The notes under the pieces are model-generated. The model ran no database searches. It was not told where the DNA came from and saw only the letters and a program-made list of their open reading frames with translations. This document shows, in pieces, positions 42,951 to 51,843 of a stretch of 64,000 nucleotides of DNA (position 1 is its first letter; every line of letters begins with the position of its first letter). Position numbers and translations under genes: made by a program. Origin of the DNA: Paenibacillus sp. Soil787. GTDB lineage: Bacteria; Bacillota; Bacilli; Paenibacillales; NBRC-103111. Location: the NCBI RefSeq assembly GCF_001429545.1, contig NZ_LMSP01000010.1:40414-104413 (forward strand), read 5' to 3'.

Positions 42951-43670
42951 ATGATAAACCTTAATACCGAAGATTCACCGCTTTTTTATTCTAGAGTCGC
43001 TGGGTTCGGGCTTCTACTTATGGCCATACTTGCTATGTTTTCTAATTTTACTGTTCTTGAGGGTCTAATTGTTTCGGGTGATGAAGCAGCTACTGCTAAT
43101 AACATCATAGCCAATGATATGTTATTTCGGAGTGGATTTATCAGCTTTGTCATCGTACTTATTCTTGATGTGCTGGTAGCTTGGGCACTGTATGTTCTGC
43201 TCAAACCCGTTAATGAGAATCTTGCCATGCTCGCGGCGTGGTTTAGGTTGGTGTACACCGCTATTTTTGGAATCGCTTTGTCTAACCTTTTGAATGTTTT
43301 ACCACTTCTAAGTGGTGCTGAATACTTGAAGGTATTCACAACAGATCAATTACAGGCTCAGGTGATGTTACTGATCGATGCATTTAGAAATGGATGGCTG
43401 ATTGGGTTAGTATTTTTTGGATTTCATTTACTGGTCGTTGGTTATTTAATCATCAAGTCAGGAGGCTATATACCAAGAATAATTGGGATCTTCTTGATCC
43501 TTGCATCTGCGGGATATGTTATAGATAGTCTTGCACATTTTCTTCTACCCAACTACGCCGACTACAAAACGATATTCCAACTGATTGTAGCCGTACCTGG
43601 TGTGATTGGGGAGTTATCCTTAGCTTTCTGGCTTCTAATTAAGGGTGTAAAGGTTCAACAGCGGCAATAG
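42951..43670 (+). CDS. DUF4386 membrane protein
   Basis: Integral membrane protein of 239 residues with six to seven helices, matching the DUF4386 family (FYSRVAGFGLLLMAILAMFS, LAAWFRLVYTAIFGIALSNL, YIPRIIGIFLILASAGYVID). Its function is unknown. GGAGGGGTT precedes the ATG. As the last gene of the operon with a small membrane protein and an XRE regulator it may be part of a regulated membrane-stress or defence response; this is only inferred from context. Confidence 0.87.
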   Translation: MINLNTEDSPLFYSRVAGFGLLLMAILAMFSNFTVLEGLIVSGDEAATANNIIANDMLFRSGFISFVIVLILDVLVAWALYVLLKPVNENLAMLAAWFRLVYTAIFGIALSNLLNVLPLLSGAEYLKVFTTDQLQAQVMLLIDAFRNGWLIGLVFFGFHLLVVGYLIIKSGGYIPRIIGIFLILASAGYVIDSLAHFLLPNYADYKTIFQLIVAVPGVIGELSLAFWLLIKGVKVQQRQ

Positions 43671-43704
43671 CTATGCATTCTTAAATTGTTATATTCACAA
43701 AACC

Positions 43705-43727
43705 AACTCCCGCGATGGGAGTTTTTT
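43705..43727 (+). terminator. Intrinsic terminator
   Basis: AACTCCC and GGGAGTT pair with a short loop, followed by TTTTTTCTC. Closes the XRE/DUF4386 operon. Confidence 0.75.
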
Positions 43728-43854
43728 CTCTTTATGGGAAATTGTGCCCATCACACCCGCACGGAAGCCACCAAGTAAGCGAGAGAAGGCGTGTCTGTGG
43801 TTATGGGAGAAACCATGCAAATGTACATGCTTTTTTCTTTAAATAGCACATATC

Positions 43855-44000
43855 TCGTAAATTTCTGCAATTCTGCAGGCTTTTTCAGTCTTTTTTATAT
43901 TTCAGAATGGAAAAGCTAAAAATTCCTGTATATTAGCAGGCTTTTCCAATCTGAAATTGATTTCATTAAAAATACCTGCACTTTCGCAGTTATTGTGGCT
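43855..44000. repeat. CTGCA/GCAG repeat family, first cluster
   Basis: Three related units: TTTCTGCAATTCTGCAGGCT near 43862, TTCCTGTATATTAGCAGGCT near 43922 and TACCTGCACTTTCGCAGTTA near 43972. Each is a small imperfect hairpin separated by about 50-60 bp. Related units occur at 48.75-48.9 kb. Confidence 0.55.
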
Positions 44001-44106
44001 TTGAATCATAGTTCCTCCTTTATACCCAACGTCCATTTCTCCTTATGCACAAAAAAAGGGGTTTATACGAAAGACCAAAGGCACGGCCTGAGGTTTTTCT
44101 TACTTT

Positions 44107-44256
44107 GCTGGAAATTATCAATACGGACGACGCTATACAGAAGCTGACTTAGAAGCAGCTAAACATGCGAGTGATCTTGTTCCACGGGATTTCATTACAC
44201 TCAACTTGGATTACAGGCAGAATGGTCTGGGCAGCAACAGCTGTGGACCGGCCTAA
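44107..44256 (+). pseudogene. C-terminal remnant of a GH2 beta-galactosidase
   Basis: A frame without a start encodes YTEADLEAAKHASDLVPRDF and ITLNLDYRQNGLGSNSCGPA before a stop. The RDFITLNLD-QNGLGSNSCGP pattern is the conserved end of the small-chain domain of LacZ-type GH2 enzymes, which have about 1000 residues. Only the last fragment survives. The next 150 bp to 44400 hold small hairpins but no gene. Confidence 0.6.
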
Positions 44257-44420
44257 CCCCCGGAGAATACAGTCACTTCGGAAGCTTTATTTCGAATGAG
44301 GCCTATACACAGCCGGAAATTGTGCGGTAGCTCCGCATAACAGTACTGCTCATCGGAATGATGAGTCGTCGTTTGGGGGCCTTTTCTGTTTGCCAGTATG
44401 AGGGACAAACTCTAAAAACA

Positions 44421-44460
44421 AAAAGTGGAATCCTTTATTTTAAAAGGGATTCCACTTTAT
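44421..44460. terminator. Terminator beside the EVE gene
   Basis: AAAGTGGAATCC and GGGATTCCACTTT pair around an AT-rich loop. It works as the terminator for the minus-strand EVE gene that ends at 44488. Confidence 0.65.
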
Positions 44461-44487
44461 CCATTTGTGCAATCAATTGTAGAAAAC

Positions 44488-44919
44488 TCATGGCTTTCTC
44501 ATAGCCTCTGATATAACTGTGAAATCCATTTGATCAATTTCAAAGTGTCCCATGCGAAATCGATATCCCCAATTTCGGTTTCCCTTGGTGAAACTTATTC
44601 TGTCCAAGAGGGAATGGGCGGGAGCCTCCGTACACTCATAATAATCTATGTTGCGTCGATATGGAATGAAGGATTCACTCATAGGATACTCGTACACTTC
44701 GTCATCTCTCACTTGTCCAATTGCTGTAAATGCCTGTAAAGGTTCACCGCCATTTAAATCCGTTTTTGGGGAGTAATAGATTAGCCAATCTCCCTGTCTC
44801 ATTCGCTTTAATGGAGCGGCTTTTCCGTGACACAATTGTGCAAAGCCGCCTTCTACTCCTCTCATGACGTGTGATTTTGAAACGACTCCAATCCAATAAC
44901 GAACATGATTATTTTCCAT
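44488..44919 (-). CDS. EVE-domain protein
   Basis: PUA-like EVE-domain protein of 143 residues (UPF0310 group). The start of the fold is VRYWIGVVSKSHVMRGVEGG, with KRMRQGDWLIYYSPKTDLNG forming the base-binding pocket wall and MGHFEIDQMDFTVI the C-terminal strand. EVE domains bind modified bases in DNA or RNA and are common in restriction and defence proteins; here it stands alone. The ATG at 44919 is preferred; a GTG at 44928 is too close to GAGG. Confidence 0.87.
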   Translation of the reverse strand: MENNHVRYWIGVVSKSHVMRGVEGGFAQLCHGKAAPLKRMRQGDWLIYYSPKTDLNGGEPLQAFTAIGQVRDDEVYEYPMSESFIPYRRNIDYYECTEAPAHSLLDRISFTKGNRNWGYRFRMGHFEIDQMDFTVISEAMRKP

Positions 44920-45035
44920 ATCAATCACACAGCCTCGAGTTCAATTTTTCTGGCCAAGCCAATTTTAATTGTAATGAGAAATTCTGATGTAGGATTCTCC
45001 TGCTTGATGTGAGAATATGTTCATTATAACAACCT

Positions 45036-45061
45036 GCTCTTGACAACGTATTGTCAGGAGC
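45036..45061. promoter_or_regulatory. Inverted-repeat operator upstream of the WYL regulator
   Basis: TGACAA, a four-base spacer and TTGTCA (45041-45056) are extended outward by GCTC and GAGC with one base between, giving two matched 10-bp half sites. It ends 18 bases before the start codon of the WYL gene and overlaps a TTGACA. Autoregulation is the simplest reading. Confidence 0.6.
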
Positions 45062-45079
45062 AAGACGGAGGCTTTTTTC

Positions 45080-46078
45080 ATGAAACGTTCTGATCGTATG
45101 CTTGCAATTCTTCTGGAACTACAGAGAAAAGGGGTAGTGCGAGCCGAAGATTTGGCAAGCCGCTTCGAAATGAGCGTCCGTACGGTGTACCGAGATATGG
45201 AGGCCCTCTCAATATCAGGCATACCACTGCGCTCTACACCAGGTATTGGATATGAGCTCATGGAAGGGTTCTTTCTACCTCCGATTCAATTTACAGCTCT
45301 AGAGGCATCCATGCTGTTACTTGGGAGCGACTATGTAGCTAATACTTTTGATAGCACATATGGTGAAGCAGCGCATGCCGCACAGGAGAAAATAGAGACA
45401 ATCATGCCTGAACAGCAGCGGAAACAGGTTCAACAGCTTCGGGACAGTATTCATCTCCTGAACTTGGACGAAGCTTTTCATGCCCCAAACGTAACAGAAT
45501 CCGCCCAAGAAATATTGGGGCTTGTACGAAGAGCCGTTTTGGAACAACGTGATCTTTCCTTTACGTATAGAAGCCGTAAATCTTCCCCTTATGCATCCGA
45601 AGAACCCTCAGGTGAACCCTCAGGCATTCGTAACGTTCATCCCTACGGACTCATTCATCTCAGAGGAATTTGGTACTTCGTGGGTCATTGCACCATGCGC
45701 AATGAACTGCGTCAATTTCGTTTAGAGCGTATGGAGTCTGTTAATCTGTTGTCAGACACTTTTGAGCGTCCCTCTGAATTTCGGATGCACGAGTATGAGC
45801 CGGAACAAAACTTTCATCAAGAAGTGACCGTATCGTTTGCGAAAGAGGCACTTCCTTGGGTTCGAGAAAATCCCTCATTCTATTTAACAAATTTGGAAGA
45901 ACGAGAGGACGATGTCCTTGCGACGCTGCATTGCCGAAATGAACAAGATATTCTCCAATGGGTGCTCAGTTGGGGGCGATACGCTCGTGTGTTAGAGCCA
46001 CAATCGTTGCGCGAGAGCATCAAAGTTCACGCAGCGTTTCTTGTCGAAGCTTATCGGGAACAGGAATCTTCTAAATAG
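45080..46078 (+). CDS. YafY/WYL-domain transcriptional regulator
   Basis: Regulator of 332 residues: an N-terminal HTH_11 (ASRFEMSVRTVYRDMEALSI), a WYL domain near residues 150-240 (VHPYGLIHLRGIWYFVGHCT and QFRLERMES) and a C-terminal WCX-like domain. WYL domains bind nucleic acid or small ligands and regulate stress, defence or metabolic genes. GGAGG precedes the ATG by eight bases. A matched inverted repeat lies in its promoter. The EcsAB exporter genes follow 64 bp downstream on the same strand and may be co-transcribed or targeted. Confidence 0.88.
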   Translation: MKRSDRMLAILLELQRKGVVRAEDLASRFEMSVRTVYRDMEALSISGIPLRSTPGIGYELMEGFFLPPIQFTALEASMLLLGSDYVANTFDSTYGEAAHAAQEKIETIMPEQQRKQVQQLRDSIHLLNLDEAFHAPNVTESAQEILGLVRRAVLEQRDLSFTYRSRKSSPYASEEPSGEPSGIRNVHPYGLIHLRGIWYFVGHCTMRNELRQFRLERMESVNLLSDTFERPSEFRMHEYEPEQNFHQEVTVSFAKEALPWVRENPSFYLTNLEEREDDVLATLHCRNEQDILQWVLSWGRYARVLEPQSLRESIKVHAAFLVEAYREQESSK

Positions 46079-46142
46079 AGCAAATATTGGACCCGCGAAG
46101 ATGTGTGATATATGATGAGGGTAGAAGGGATCGTGACCGAGA

Positions 46143-46856
46143 ATGTCAAAAGAACGATTAGCGGTATTAGAAGTACAAATTGATCAGGCTGGTTATGATG
46201 AGGTGCCAGATATTGTTAAAAATATCCACTTTGATGTTCGACAAGGTGAACTGGTGGGTCTATTAGGTCCAAATGGAGCTGGGAAGAGTACGACGATTAA
46301 GAGCATCCTTGGTTTATTGAAGGATTTCAAGGGTAAAATCTCCTTTATGGGTGAACGAAAAAGCTATGGTTACATTCCGGAGCATCCAATCCTGTATGAT
46401 GAGTTGACGTTATGGGAGCATATGGAATTTGCTGCTTCCGTCTACGATCTGGATCGAACGGTTTTCCTAGAACGTGCGGATGATCTCTTGCATCGGTTCA
46501 GACTGTTGGATGAAAAGCATCAACTGCCCGGAAAGTTTTCCAAAGGGATGCAGCAGAAAATTATGCTCATCCTCGGCTTTTTGAATAAACCAGATGTCTA
46601 TATTGTAGACGAGCCTTTCATTGGATTGGATCCGAAAGCGATTAAAGATTTCTTAGGGATGTTGGATGAGGAACGCAAGCGCGGTGCAGGCATTCTAATG
46701 AGTACCCATGTGTTAGATACAGCAGAACGGATTTGCAGCTCGTTTGTACTTCTATCAGGTGGCAGATTGGTAGCGAATGGAACACTGCAGGATATTAGGC
46801 AGCAATGCGGCATGCCCGACGCGCCTTTGTTCGACTGCTTCCATTCGTTACTATGA
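46143..46856 (+). CDS. ecsA: ABC transporter ATP-binding protein, EcsA type
   Basis: ATPase of the EcsAB exporter, 237 residues. Walker A GPNGAGKSTTIKSILGLL near residue 45, the signature is a degenerate KFSKGMQQKIMLILGF, Walker B VYIVDEPFIGLDP and the switch STHVLDTAERICSSFVLLSG. This set, with FSKGMQQK, is characteristic of EcsA. In Bacillus, Ecs affects secretion, competence and sigma-factor activation through intramembrane proteolysis. Its stop overlaps the possible ATG of ecsB. Confidence 0.88.
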   Translation: MSKERLAVLEVQIDQAGYDEVPDIVKNIHFDVRQGELVGLLGPNGAGKSTTIKSILGLLKDFKGKISFMGERKSYGYIPEHPILYDELTLWEHMEFAASVYDLDRTVFLERADDLLHRFRLLDEKHQLPGKFSKGMQQKIMLILGFLNKPDVYIVDEPFIGLDPKAIKDFLGMLDEERKRGAGILMSTHVLDTAERICSSFVLLSGGRLVANGTLQDIRQQCGMPDAPLFDCFHSLL

Positions 46857-48091
46857 AGGGGGACAATGGGTTGAAGAGCAGTTTTCAAGTTTTCACACGA
46901 AGAGTGCGTTCGGATTGGCATTTCCAGTATCGGGCTTTACGAATGGCTGTGGATTGGGTCATTGCGATTTATTTTGTTATTCCTTTGATGATAGTGGCTG
47001 GCTATCAGTATTACTCTTGGTGGGCGACTCAGCCTTCTTGGTTTAGTTGGATATCGATGTTTATGATTACAGCGGTCTTCTATATATTCACTTGGCTAGG
47101 AACTATTCGATACTTTGTTGAAGAGGGGGACCAGCTTTTTCTAAGGCAGAATCAGAAATGGTTTCGGCATCTCATGCTGCTTGGCTATAGATACTCTCTA
47201 GTGCTGCAGGGGATCACTACGTTAATATTGATGCTCGTATTTCTTCCTTTATTAGTTCAAACGTATGCCTATAGCGTGTTACAAGTTATTTGTTTATGGT
47301 TGCTTACGTATCTGCTGAAAATAAATTTAGGCTTGCTTCGCCAATTGCTTACACTTCGTTTAAATGGCATTGTGCTTTGGTTGTTGCGGATTGTGATTTT
47401 TGCAGGTCTATTCTTCTTGTATCAAGTGTTAGTTACGGAGGTTAGTCATAACATTTATTATAGTTGGGCGGCTATTCTTCTTTTTCTAGTGCTGGCTGTT
47501 TTCTTAAGCAAAATGCGGCTGCAAGAGAAAGGGGCCTTCTTCGCTGATATCGCCAGAGAAAGAGATTCACGGATGCGAATTGTCTCTCTGATGTTAATTC
47601 GTGTTGTTGAGCGGAAAAGAAAACCGACACGGAAGTATCCCCTTTTATTCGGGAAATCGCAGCGTTTGTTCAAAGGGAAAGGGGCTAGCAACGGAATCGC
47701 TGATTTATTAACGAAATCCTTTTTTAGAAATGGTACACAATGGAAACAAACGATACAGTTCGTCGCTGTCATCAGTGCAGCTATGTTTATTTTGCCGGGA
47801 GCCCTTAAAATGACGATCTGGATCCTTGCTGCATGCCTTTTGGTATTTTGGAGAAAATCATTCTGTAAGGATGAATTAACAGCTCCGTTTCTGACTCTTT
47901 TTCCTATCCAGGACACAACGAAACATCAAGCTCTACAATCTACAATTCCTATTCTTGTACTGCCGGCACTGATCTTAATCAGCCTATGTATGGGGATCTC
48001 TTTCTTCACCTGGTGGGGGCCTCTACTGATGGTCGGAGCCGCAATCCCGTTAGCTTATGGGACTTCTTCTGTATTTACAAGTTGGTATTAA
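46853..48091 (+). CDS. ecsB: ABC transporter permease, EcsB type
   Basis: Membrane partner of EcsA, 412 residues with about ten helices (for example WVIAIYFVIPLMIVAGYQYY, LLRIVIFAGLFFLYQVLVTE, LVVF-like segments near the end). The central charged loop RKRKPTRKYPLLFGKSQRLF is typical of EcsB. Two starts are possible: ATG 46853, which overlaps the ecsA stop (ATGA), or TTG 46871 with GGGGGACAATGGG just upstream. The second has the better ribosome site, so the protein may be six residues shorter. It ends at a terminator at 48150. Confidence 0.87.
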   Translation: MKGDNGLKSSFQVFTRRVRSDWHFQYRALRMAVDWVIAIYFVIPLMIVAGYQYYSWWATQPSWFSWISMFMITAVFYIFTWLGTIRYFVEEGDQLFLRQNQKWFRHLMLLGYRYSLVLQGITTLILMLVFLPLLVQTYAYSVLQVICLWLLTYLLKINLGLLRQLLTLRLNGIVLWLLRIVIFAGLFFLYQVLVTEVSHNIYYSWAAILLFLVLAVFLSKMRLQEKGAFFADIARERDSRMRIVSLMLIRVVERKRKPTRKYPLLFGKSQRLFKGKGASNGIADLLTKSFFRNGTQWKQTIQFVAVISAAMFILPGALKMTIWILAACLLVFWRKSFCKDELTAPFLTLFPIQDTTKHQALQSTIPILVLPALILISLCMGISFFTWWGPLLMVGAAIPLAYGTSSVFTSWY

Positions 48092-48147
48092 GTTGTGCTA
48101 GTGGTCAGCAGATTACGACGGAAAACTATAATTGAATACACATTGAA

Positions 48148-48173
48148 GAGCAGGTAGTCGCCTGCTTTTTTTG
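48148..48173 (+). terminator. Terminator of ecsAB
   Basis: AGCAGG and CCTGCT pair over TAGTCG, followed by TTTTTTTGG. Confidence 0.75.
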
Positions 48174-48266
48174 GTATAGGAAATTATGATATTAGCTTGT
48201 TATGGATAAATTATGCATAAAGTTGGGGATAAGTGGTTTATCACCCGCAAGGGCTATGAGGAGTGT

Positions 48267-48600
48267 CCAAGTGAGTCAACTACTATGAATATGTGGGCTC
48301 TTTCCAAAGTCCCGGATTTGGTTTGAGCACTGTTTCTGTTTCGATGCTTGATAGAAAATTCCCTGGGCTGGCTAAAGTGAAAAATTTTGCCATGAATACC
48401 GCAAATTATGTTCGAAAAATCGTATATATCAATGATAAAGTCGATTAGGGGATCAAATAAAGACTGCTTTGAGCAGCGTGTAGGAGAGGGGGAAACCGTT
48501 CGTCTCGTCTCGACAGGGTCCGCCGCCTATACAGAATCGCTCGTCCGCTGCGGCCAAATGATGTGGTGACTCATTTAGGCATCAATCACTGAACTGCCGT
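48267..48600 (+). pseudogene. Unrecognised coding remnants
   Basis: A start-less frame reads VNYYEYVGSFQSPGFGLSTV and KNFAMNTANYVRKIVYINDK before a stop near 48450, and another ends VRRLYRIARPLRPNDVVTHL. They look like decayed coding DNA, but no family could be assigned. A CTGCCG-TTCGAA-CGCGGCAG hairpin follows near 48596. Confidence 0.3.
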
Positions 48601-48744
48601 TCGAACGCGGCAGTCGCTCTGCACGAAAGGATGGTTTTCCGCTGTCACAGGGGCAGCAGGGAAAAACGACGTGCGATACGAACTTCAACGAAGCGCAGAT
48701 ATGGCTGCATATATACATCCTTTTTATCTCTTATTTAGCTCGGT

Positions 48745-49100
48745 AAATAGAATGCCTGCAAAAATACACTTTTTCGCAGCTACTTCTCAGGTACAAGCAG
48801 AAATGCTGAAATAATACTGTATATTTGCAGGGATTCCTCCCTAATCGTCGGACTCGATTAAAAAGACTGCACTTATGCAGGCTATTTCAGTAGAACCGGC
48901 ATCAACGGATTTAGCGGAACGTAGAAGCTCTATTTTTCTCAAAATCGCGTAATTCACGTTTTCGCGGAACGAGGAGCCTCTATTTCCCGCTTTCGGGGTG
49001 GAAAAACCGGTAAAACGCCAAAATAAGGCCCCTACGTTCCGCGTGCGGGTCCTTCATAGACATAATTACCGAGATAACGTCTCCTCGTTCCCCGCGATCC
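48745..49100. repeat. Mixed palindromic repeats: CTGCA/GCAG family and GCGGAACG family
   Basis: 48745-48900 has units such as TGCCTGCAAAAATACACTTT, ACTGTATATTTGCAGGGATT and GACTGCACTTATGCAGGCTA, related to the cluster at 43.9 kb. 48905-49080 has a second type: AGCGGAACGTAGAAGCTCTA, CGCGGAACGAGGAGCCTCTA and the inverted AAGGCCCCTACGTTCCGCGT. No gene is present. Confidence 0.55.
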
Positions 49101-49211
49101 TAAGATTTACAGCTTAAATGTTCGAATCACTCCACAGAGTTTCGCTTTCAAGCCGACCTATAATCCAGTGGATGTGACAACTTTTTTGTTTGTCATAAGG
49201 ATAGCTAATCT

Positions 49212-49403
49212 AATGTCAGTTTTAGAGATACAGCAATTAAGGTAAACGCTGCGGATCCGGGTTTTACGGCAACGGGTCTCAACAGTTTTCTGGGCACACG
49301 GACCGTTGAACAAGTCGCAACCGTATTATCTCGCCGCGTGGAGCTCCCTGAGGATAGGCCTAGCTGCGGTTTTTTTGACGAGAACGGTGTTATCCCTTGG
49401 TAG
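49212..49403 (+). pseudogene. C-terminal remnant of a short-chain dehydrogenase
   Basis: A start-less frame reads FRDTAIKVNAADPGFTATGL, then RTVEQVATVLSRRVELPEDR and GFFDENGVIPW and a stop. This is the end of an SDR enzyme, with the NAADPG motif after the catalytic YxxxK region, which itself is missing along with the whole N-terminal two thirds. Confidence 0.65.
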
Positions 49404-49424
49404 AGAAAGGTATGTAAGAAATCA

Positions 49425-49460
49425 AACAAGCCCAGCGCCGTATTTGGCACTGGGCTTGTT
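49425..49460 (-). terminator. Terminator of the serine protease gene
   Basis: AACAAGCCCAG pairs with CTGGGCTTGTT, with GCC/GGC inside the loop. It lies directly after the stop of the minus-strand protease gene. Confidence 0.75.
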
Positions 49461-49471
49461 CGATCATGAAC

Positions 49472-50950
49472 TTATTTGACTAGGGCATTGTAGACATTCG
49501 CTTCACCTGCGCCATAAATTGCATCATTACCGGTTGGGCCGTAATCGATCGCCGTTTTTTCGATTAACGCGGCTACTTGAGCAGGGTTCAACTCCGGATG
49601 AGCTGCTTTAATGACGCCTGCAATACCAGCCACTTTCGGAGCTGCCATGGATGTACCGTGGAGCAGCGCGTAGCTATGCAGGTTAGAAGTGAAATACGAA
49701 GGCAAATAAGTAGGCCATGTGCTTAGGGCGCGATAGTGGAAATCCCGTTGGTTCAAATCCAGAGTTGCAGCATATACGGGGCCATTGTCGCCGCCTGGTG
49801 CGGCTACATCAATTTGATTTATTCCATAATTGGAGTAAAATGCGATACTGTTCGTCGACCACTTATTAGAGGACGAAACGTTGATGACACCATTGATTTG
49901 GCCAGGTGTTTCTGTTGTTTTTCCTTTAAATACTACGCCAGGGGAACCGTATGTAGCGTTTAGATAATCGGTCACCGCTTTGTTGTCGCGTAGGTTGAGA
50001 CCTTCATTACCAGCTGCCGTTACCACCGTTACATTATGGTTCACAGCATATTGAATGGCACGTTTCCAAAGCAAAAGGTCAGCAACATCCGAATATTTGG
50101 TTCCATCTATATAATACTTTTGGGAGTCAAATCCGCCGATTGACATGTTAATGACGTCAACCTTATCGTTCGCCGCCTGAATGATAGCAGCTACAATCCA
50201 GGCCGTAGGCGCACCTTGGCCGCCTGGAAATACGCGGTAGGAGCGGATGCCAAGATTCGGGCCGACCCCTCTGACTTTACCGTTCCCAGCAATCGAACCT
50301 GCCACATGCGTTCCGTGTCCTTCGCGGTCCAGTAGATCGTTAGGATCACCGGTTTCACTGGCATCTGTTCCTGCGGGTACAAAGTTCATGCCACCGAGGA
50401 AGTTAGCTTTTAAGTCGGGATGATTGGCATCGATACCGCTGTCGATAATGCCTACAACGGCCTTATGCTTGCCGCCTGTGCCGCCGGTTTCAATCGCAAA
50501 CGAAGCTCCGTCATTCGTCACTTTCTTAATGTCCCACTGATAATCCCAGTAGCTGCTTGTTGCTTCCGGCTGGGGAATATCTGTAACTGGCTGACCGTCA
50601 GCTGTAGAGGGATCTACTGTACCATCGCTCAGCTTATGTACCATCTGAACGTTGGCAGCAGAAATATCTTTGAATGACTGCAGTTTGGTCATAAATTCGG
50701 TGCTGGACGAACGCACCTCCAATCCTCCAATCTCAGGAATGGCCCGAACAACTTGCCCGCCTGCCGCTTGAATCATGGCTGCATAACCAGTCGGAAGCTG
50801 GTTCGAGAATGCGATTACATAGGTTTTGGCTGGAACAGTAGTTCCACCTGTGTTGCTCTTCGATGCAGCCATTGCAGATATGCCGCCACCCATTACGGTT
50901 GAGACAGCCAAGATGCTGGATACGACCAGGGTTGTCCATTTACGCTTCAT
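49472..50950 (-). CDS. Secreted subtilisin-like serine protease (S8 family)
   Basis: Extracellular serine endopeptidase of 492 residues. A signal peptide (VVSSILAVSTVMGGGISAMA) is followed by an I9-like propeptide (about 45-110: YVIAFSNQLPTGYAAMIQAA). The catalytic domain has Asp170 in VVGIIDSGIDANHPDL, His212 in GHGTHVAGS, the oxyanion Asn315 in AAGNEG and Ser434 in HGTSMAAPKVAGIAG. The active site is complete. A GGAGGG site precedes the ATG. It is monocistronic and likely made in stationary phase, though no regulatory site was recognised. Confidence 0.94.
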   Translation of the reverse strand: MKRKWTTLVVSSILAVSTVMGGGISAMAASKSNTGGTTVPAKTYVIAFSNQLPTGYAAMIQAAGGQVVRAIPEIGGLEVRSSSTEFMTKLQSFKDISAANVQMVHKLSDGTVDPSTADGQPVTDIPQPEATSSYWDYQWDIKKVTNDGASFAIETGGTGGKHKAVVGIIDSGIDANHPDLKANFLGGMNFVPAGTDASETGDPNDLLDREGHGTHVAGSIAGNGKVRGVGPNLGIRSYRVFPGGQGAPTAWIVAAIIQAANDKVDVINMSIGGFDSQKYYIDGTKYSDVADLLLWKRAIQYAVNHNVTVVTAAGNEGLNLRDNKAVTDYLNATYGSPGVVFKGKTTETPGQINGVINVSSSNKWSTNSIAFYSNYGINQIDVAAPGGDNGPVYAATLDLNQRDFHYRALSTWPTYLPSYFTSNLHSYALLHGTSMAAPKVAGIAGVIKAAHPELNPAQVAALIEKTAIDYGPTGNDAIYGAGEANVYNALVK

Positions 50951-51069
50951 AAATAGCCCTCCTTCAATTTAAGAAAATTGCATTCTAATAAATTGTAAAT
51001 GACAGGATGCATAAATAACATGGGTTGGTCGAACCAAATGTGATGTCGATTCCATTCTTTTTTTGACGA

Positions 51070-51716
51070 ATGGTCAATTTAATCGTAAAAATCGAAGAAA
51101 CTGCAGAGCCAATAGCTCCAGCTCATTTTGCCTTTGAGGTTAATCATTCAGAGTTTGAAAATGTAGTAAGTGGTTCGAAAAGGAACGTATTTCACTTCTA
51201 AAGTGGATAGATGGCAGGATTGTGGACGTTTTTGAGACAGGGAAAAATGTGTATTTTCGAGATGGAGACGGGAATTTACTAGAAATCATTACTCATAATT
51301 ATGTAAAGGAAGGCATTTTACCATCCAACGGTCCGTTAAAAATACTTTATCTGAGAGAAATTGGATTTCCAGTAGATAGTGTCATTCATTTCAGAGAATT
51401 GTTAGTTAGAGTTCTCAAGCTCAGACTTGATAAGGTATCTGATAACTTTACTTTCGCAATTGGGGGAACAGCACATGCCGTTATTCCTTCAAAGACAAGA
51501 AAATGGATTCCTATTTCCATGTTTGCTTTACCGCCAACGATAAATGTAAGTTTCGGAGTAACAAATTCCATTTTCATTGATGAAGTCAAAACTTGCTTAC
51601 AGAATGAAGGTATTATTTACGAAAGTAAAGGTGACGGCGAACTTTATTTTAAAATACATGATTATAGTTTTGGGTTATGCATGACAAACTTTCCGAAGAG
51701 GTACCCAGTCTATTAA
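51070..51716 (+). pseudogene. VOC (glyoxalase/bleomycin-resistance) protein, frameshifted
   Basis: Frame 1 reads IVKIEETAEPIAPAHFAFEV and NHSEFENVV; after a shift near 51175 the other frame continues FEKERISLLKWIDGRIVDVF, NVYFRDGDGNLLEIITHNYV and then runs to 51716. Joined, these form a two-module VOC-fold protein lacking its first strands. The metal-ligand context HFAFEV and NLLEI is preserved, so the break is probably recent. A single base error in the assembly would have the same effect. Confidence 0.65.
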
Positions 51717-51762
51717 ATTTGCCATTATCGAGATTGTAACCTAAAATATTTTCCTATAAATC

Positions 51763-51824
51763 TTGACTTTAATTAGTTCAAGGTGTACATTTATCTTGAA
51801 TTAAAGATATTTGAATCAAAGATA
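51763..51824 (+). promoter_or_regulatory. Promoter with tandem MhqR-like boxes
   Basis: TTGACT (51763-51768) and TACATT (51786-51791) are 17 bases apart. Directly after come TATCTTGAATTAAAGATA (51792-51809) and an overlapping TATTTGAATCAAAGATA (51808-51824). Both resemble the Bacillus MhqR operator TATCTCGAATTCGAGATA, placed across the start of transcription. Confidence 0.7.
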
Positions 51825-51843
51825 AAAGCTGGAGGTGAGTTTA

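Noticed and set aside
43855..44000. CRISPR-like array
   Set aside because: Units differ too much from each other and spacers are not of constant length.
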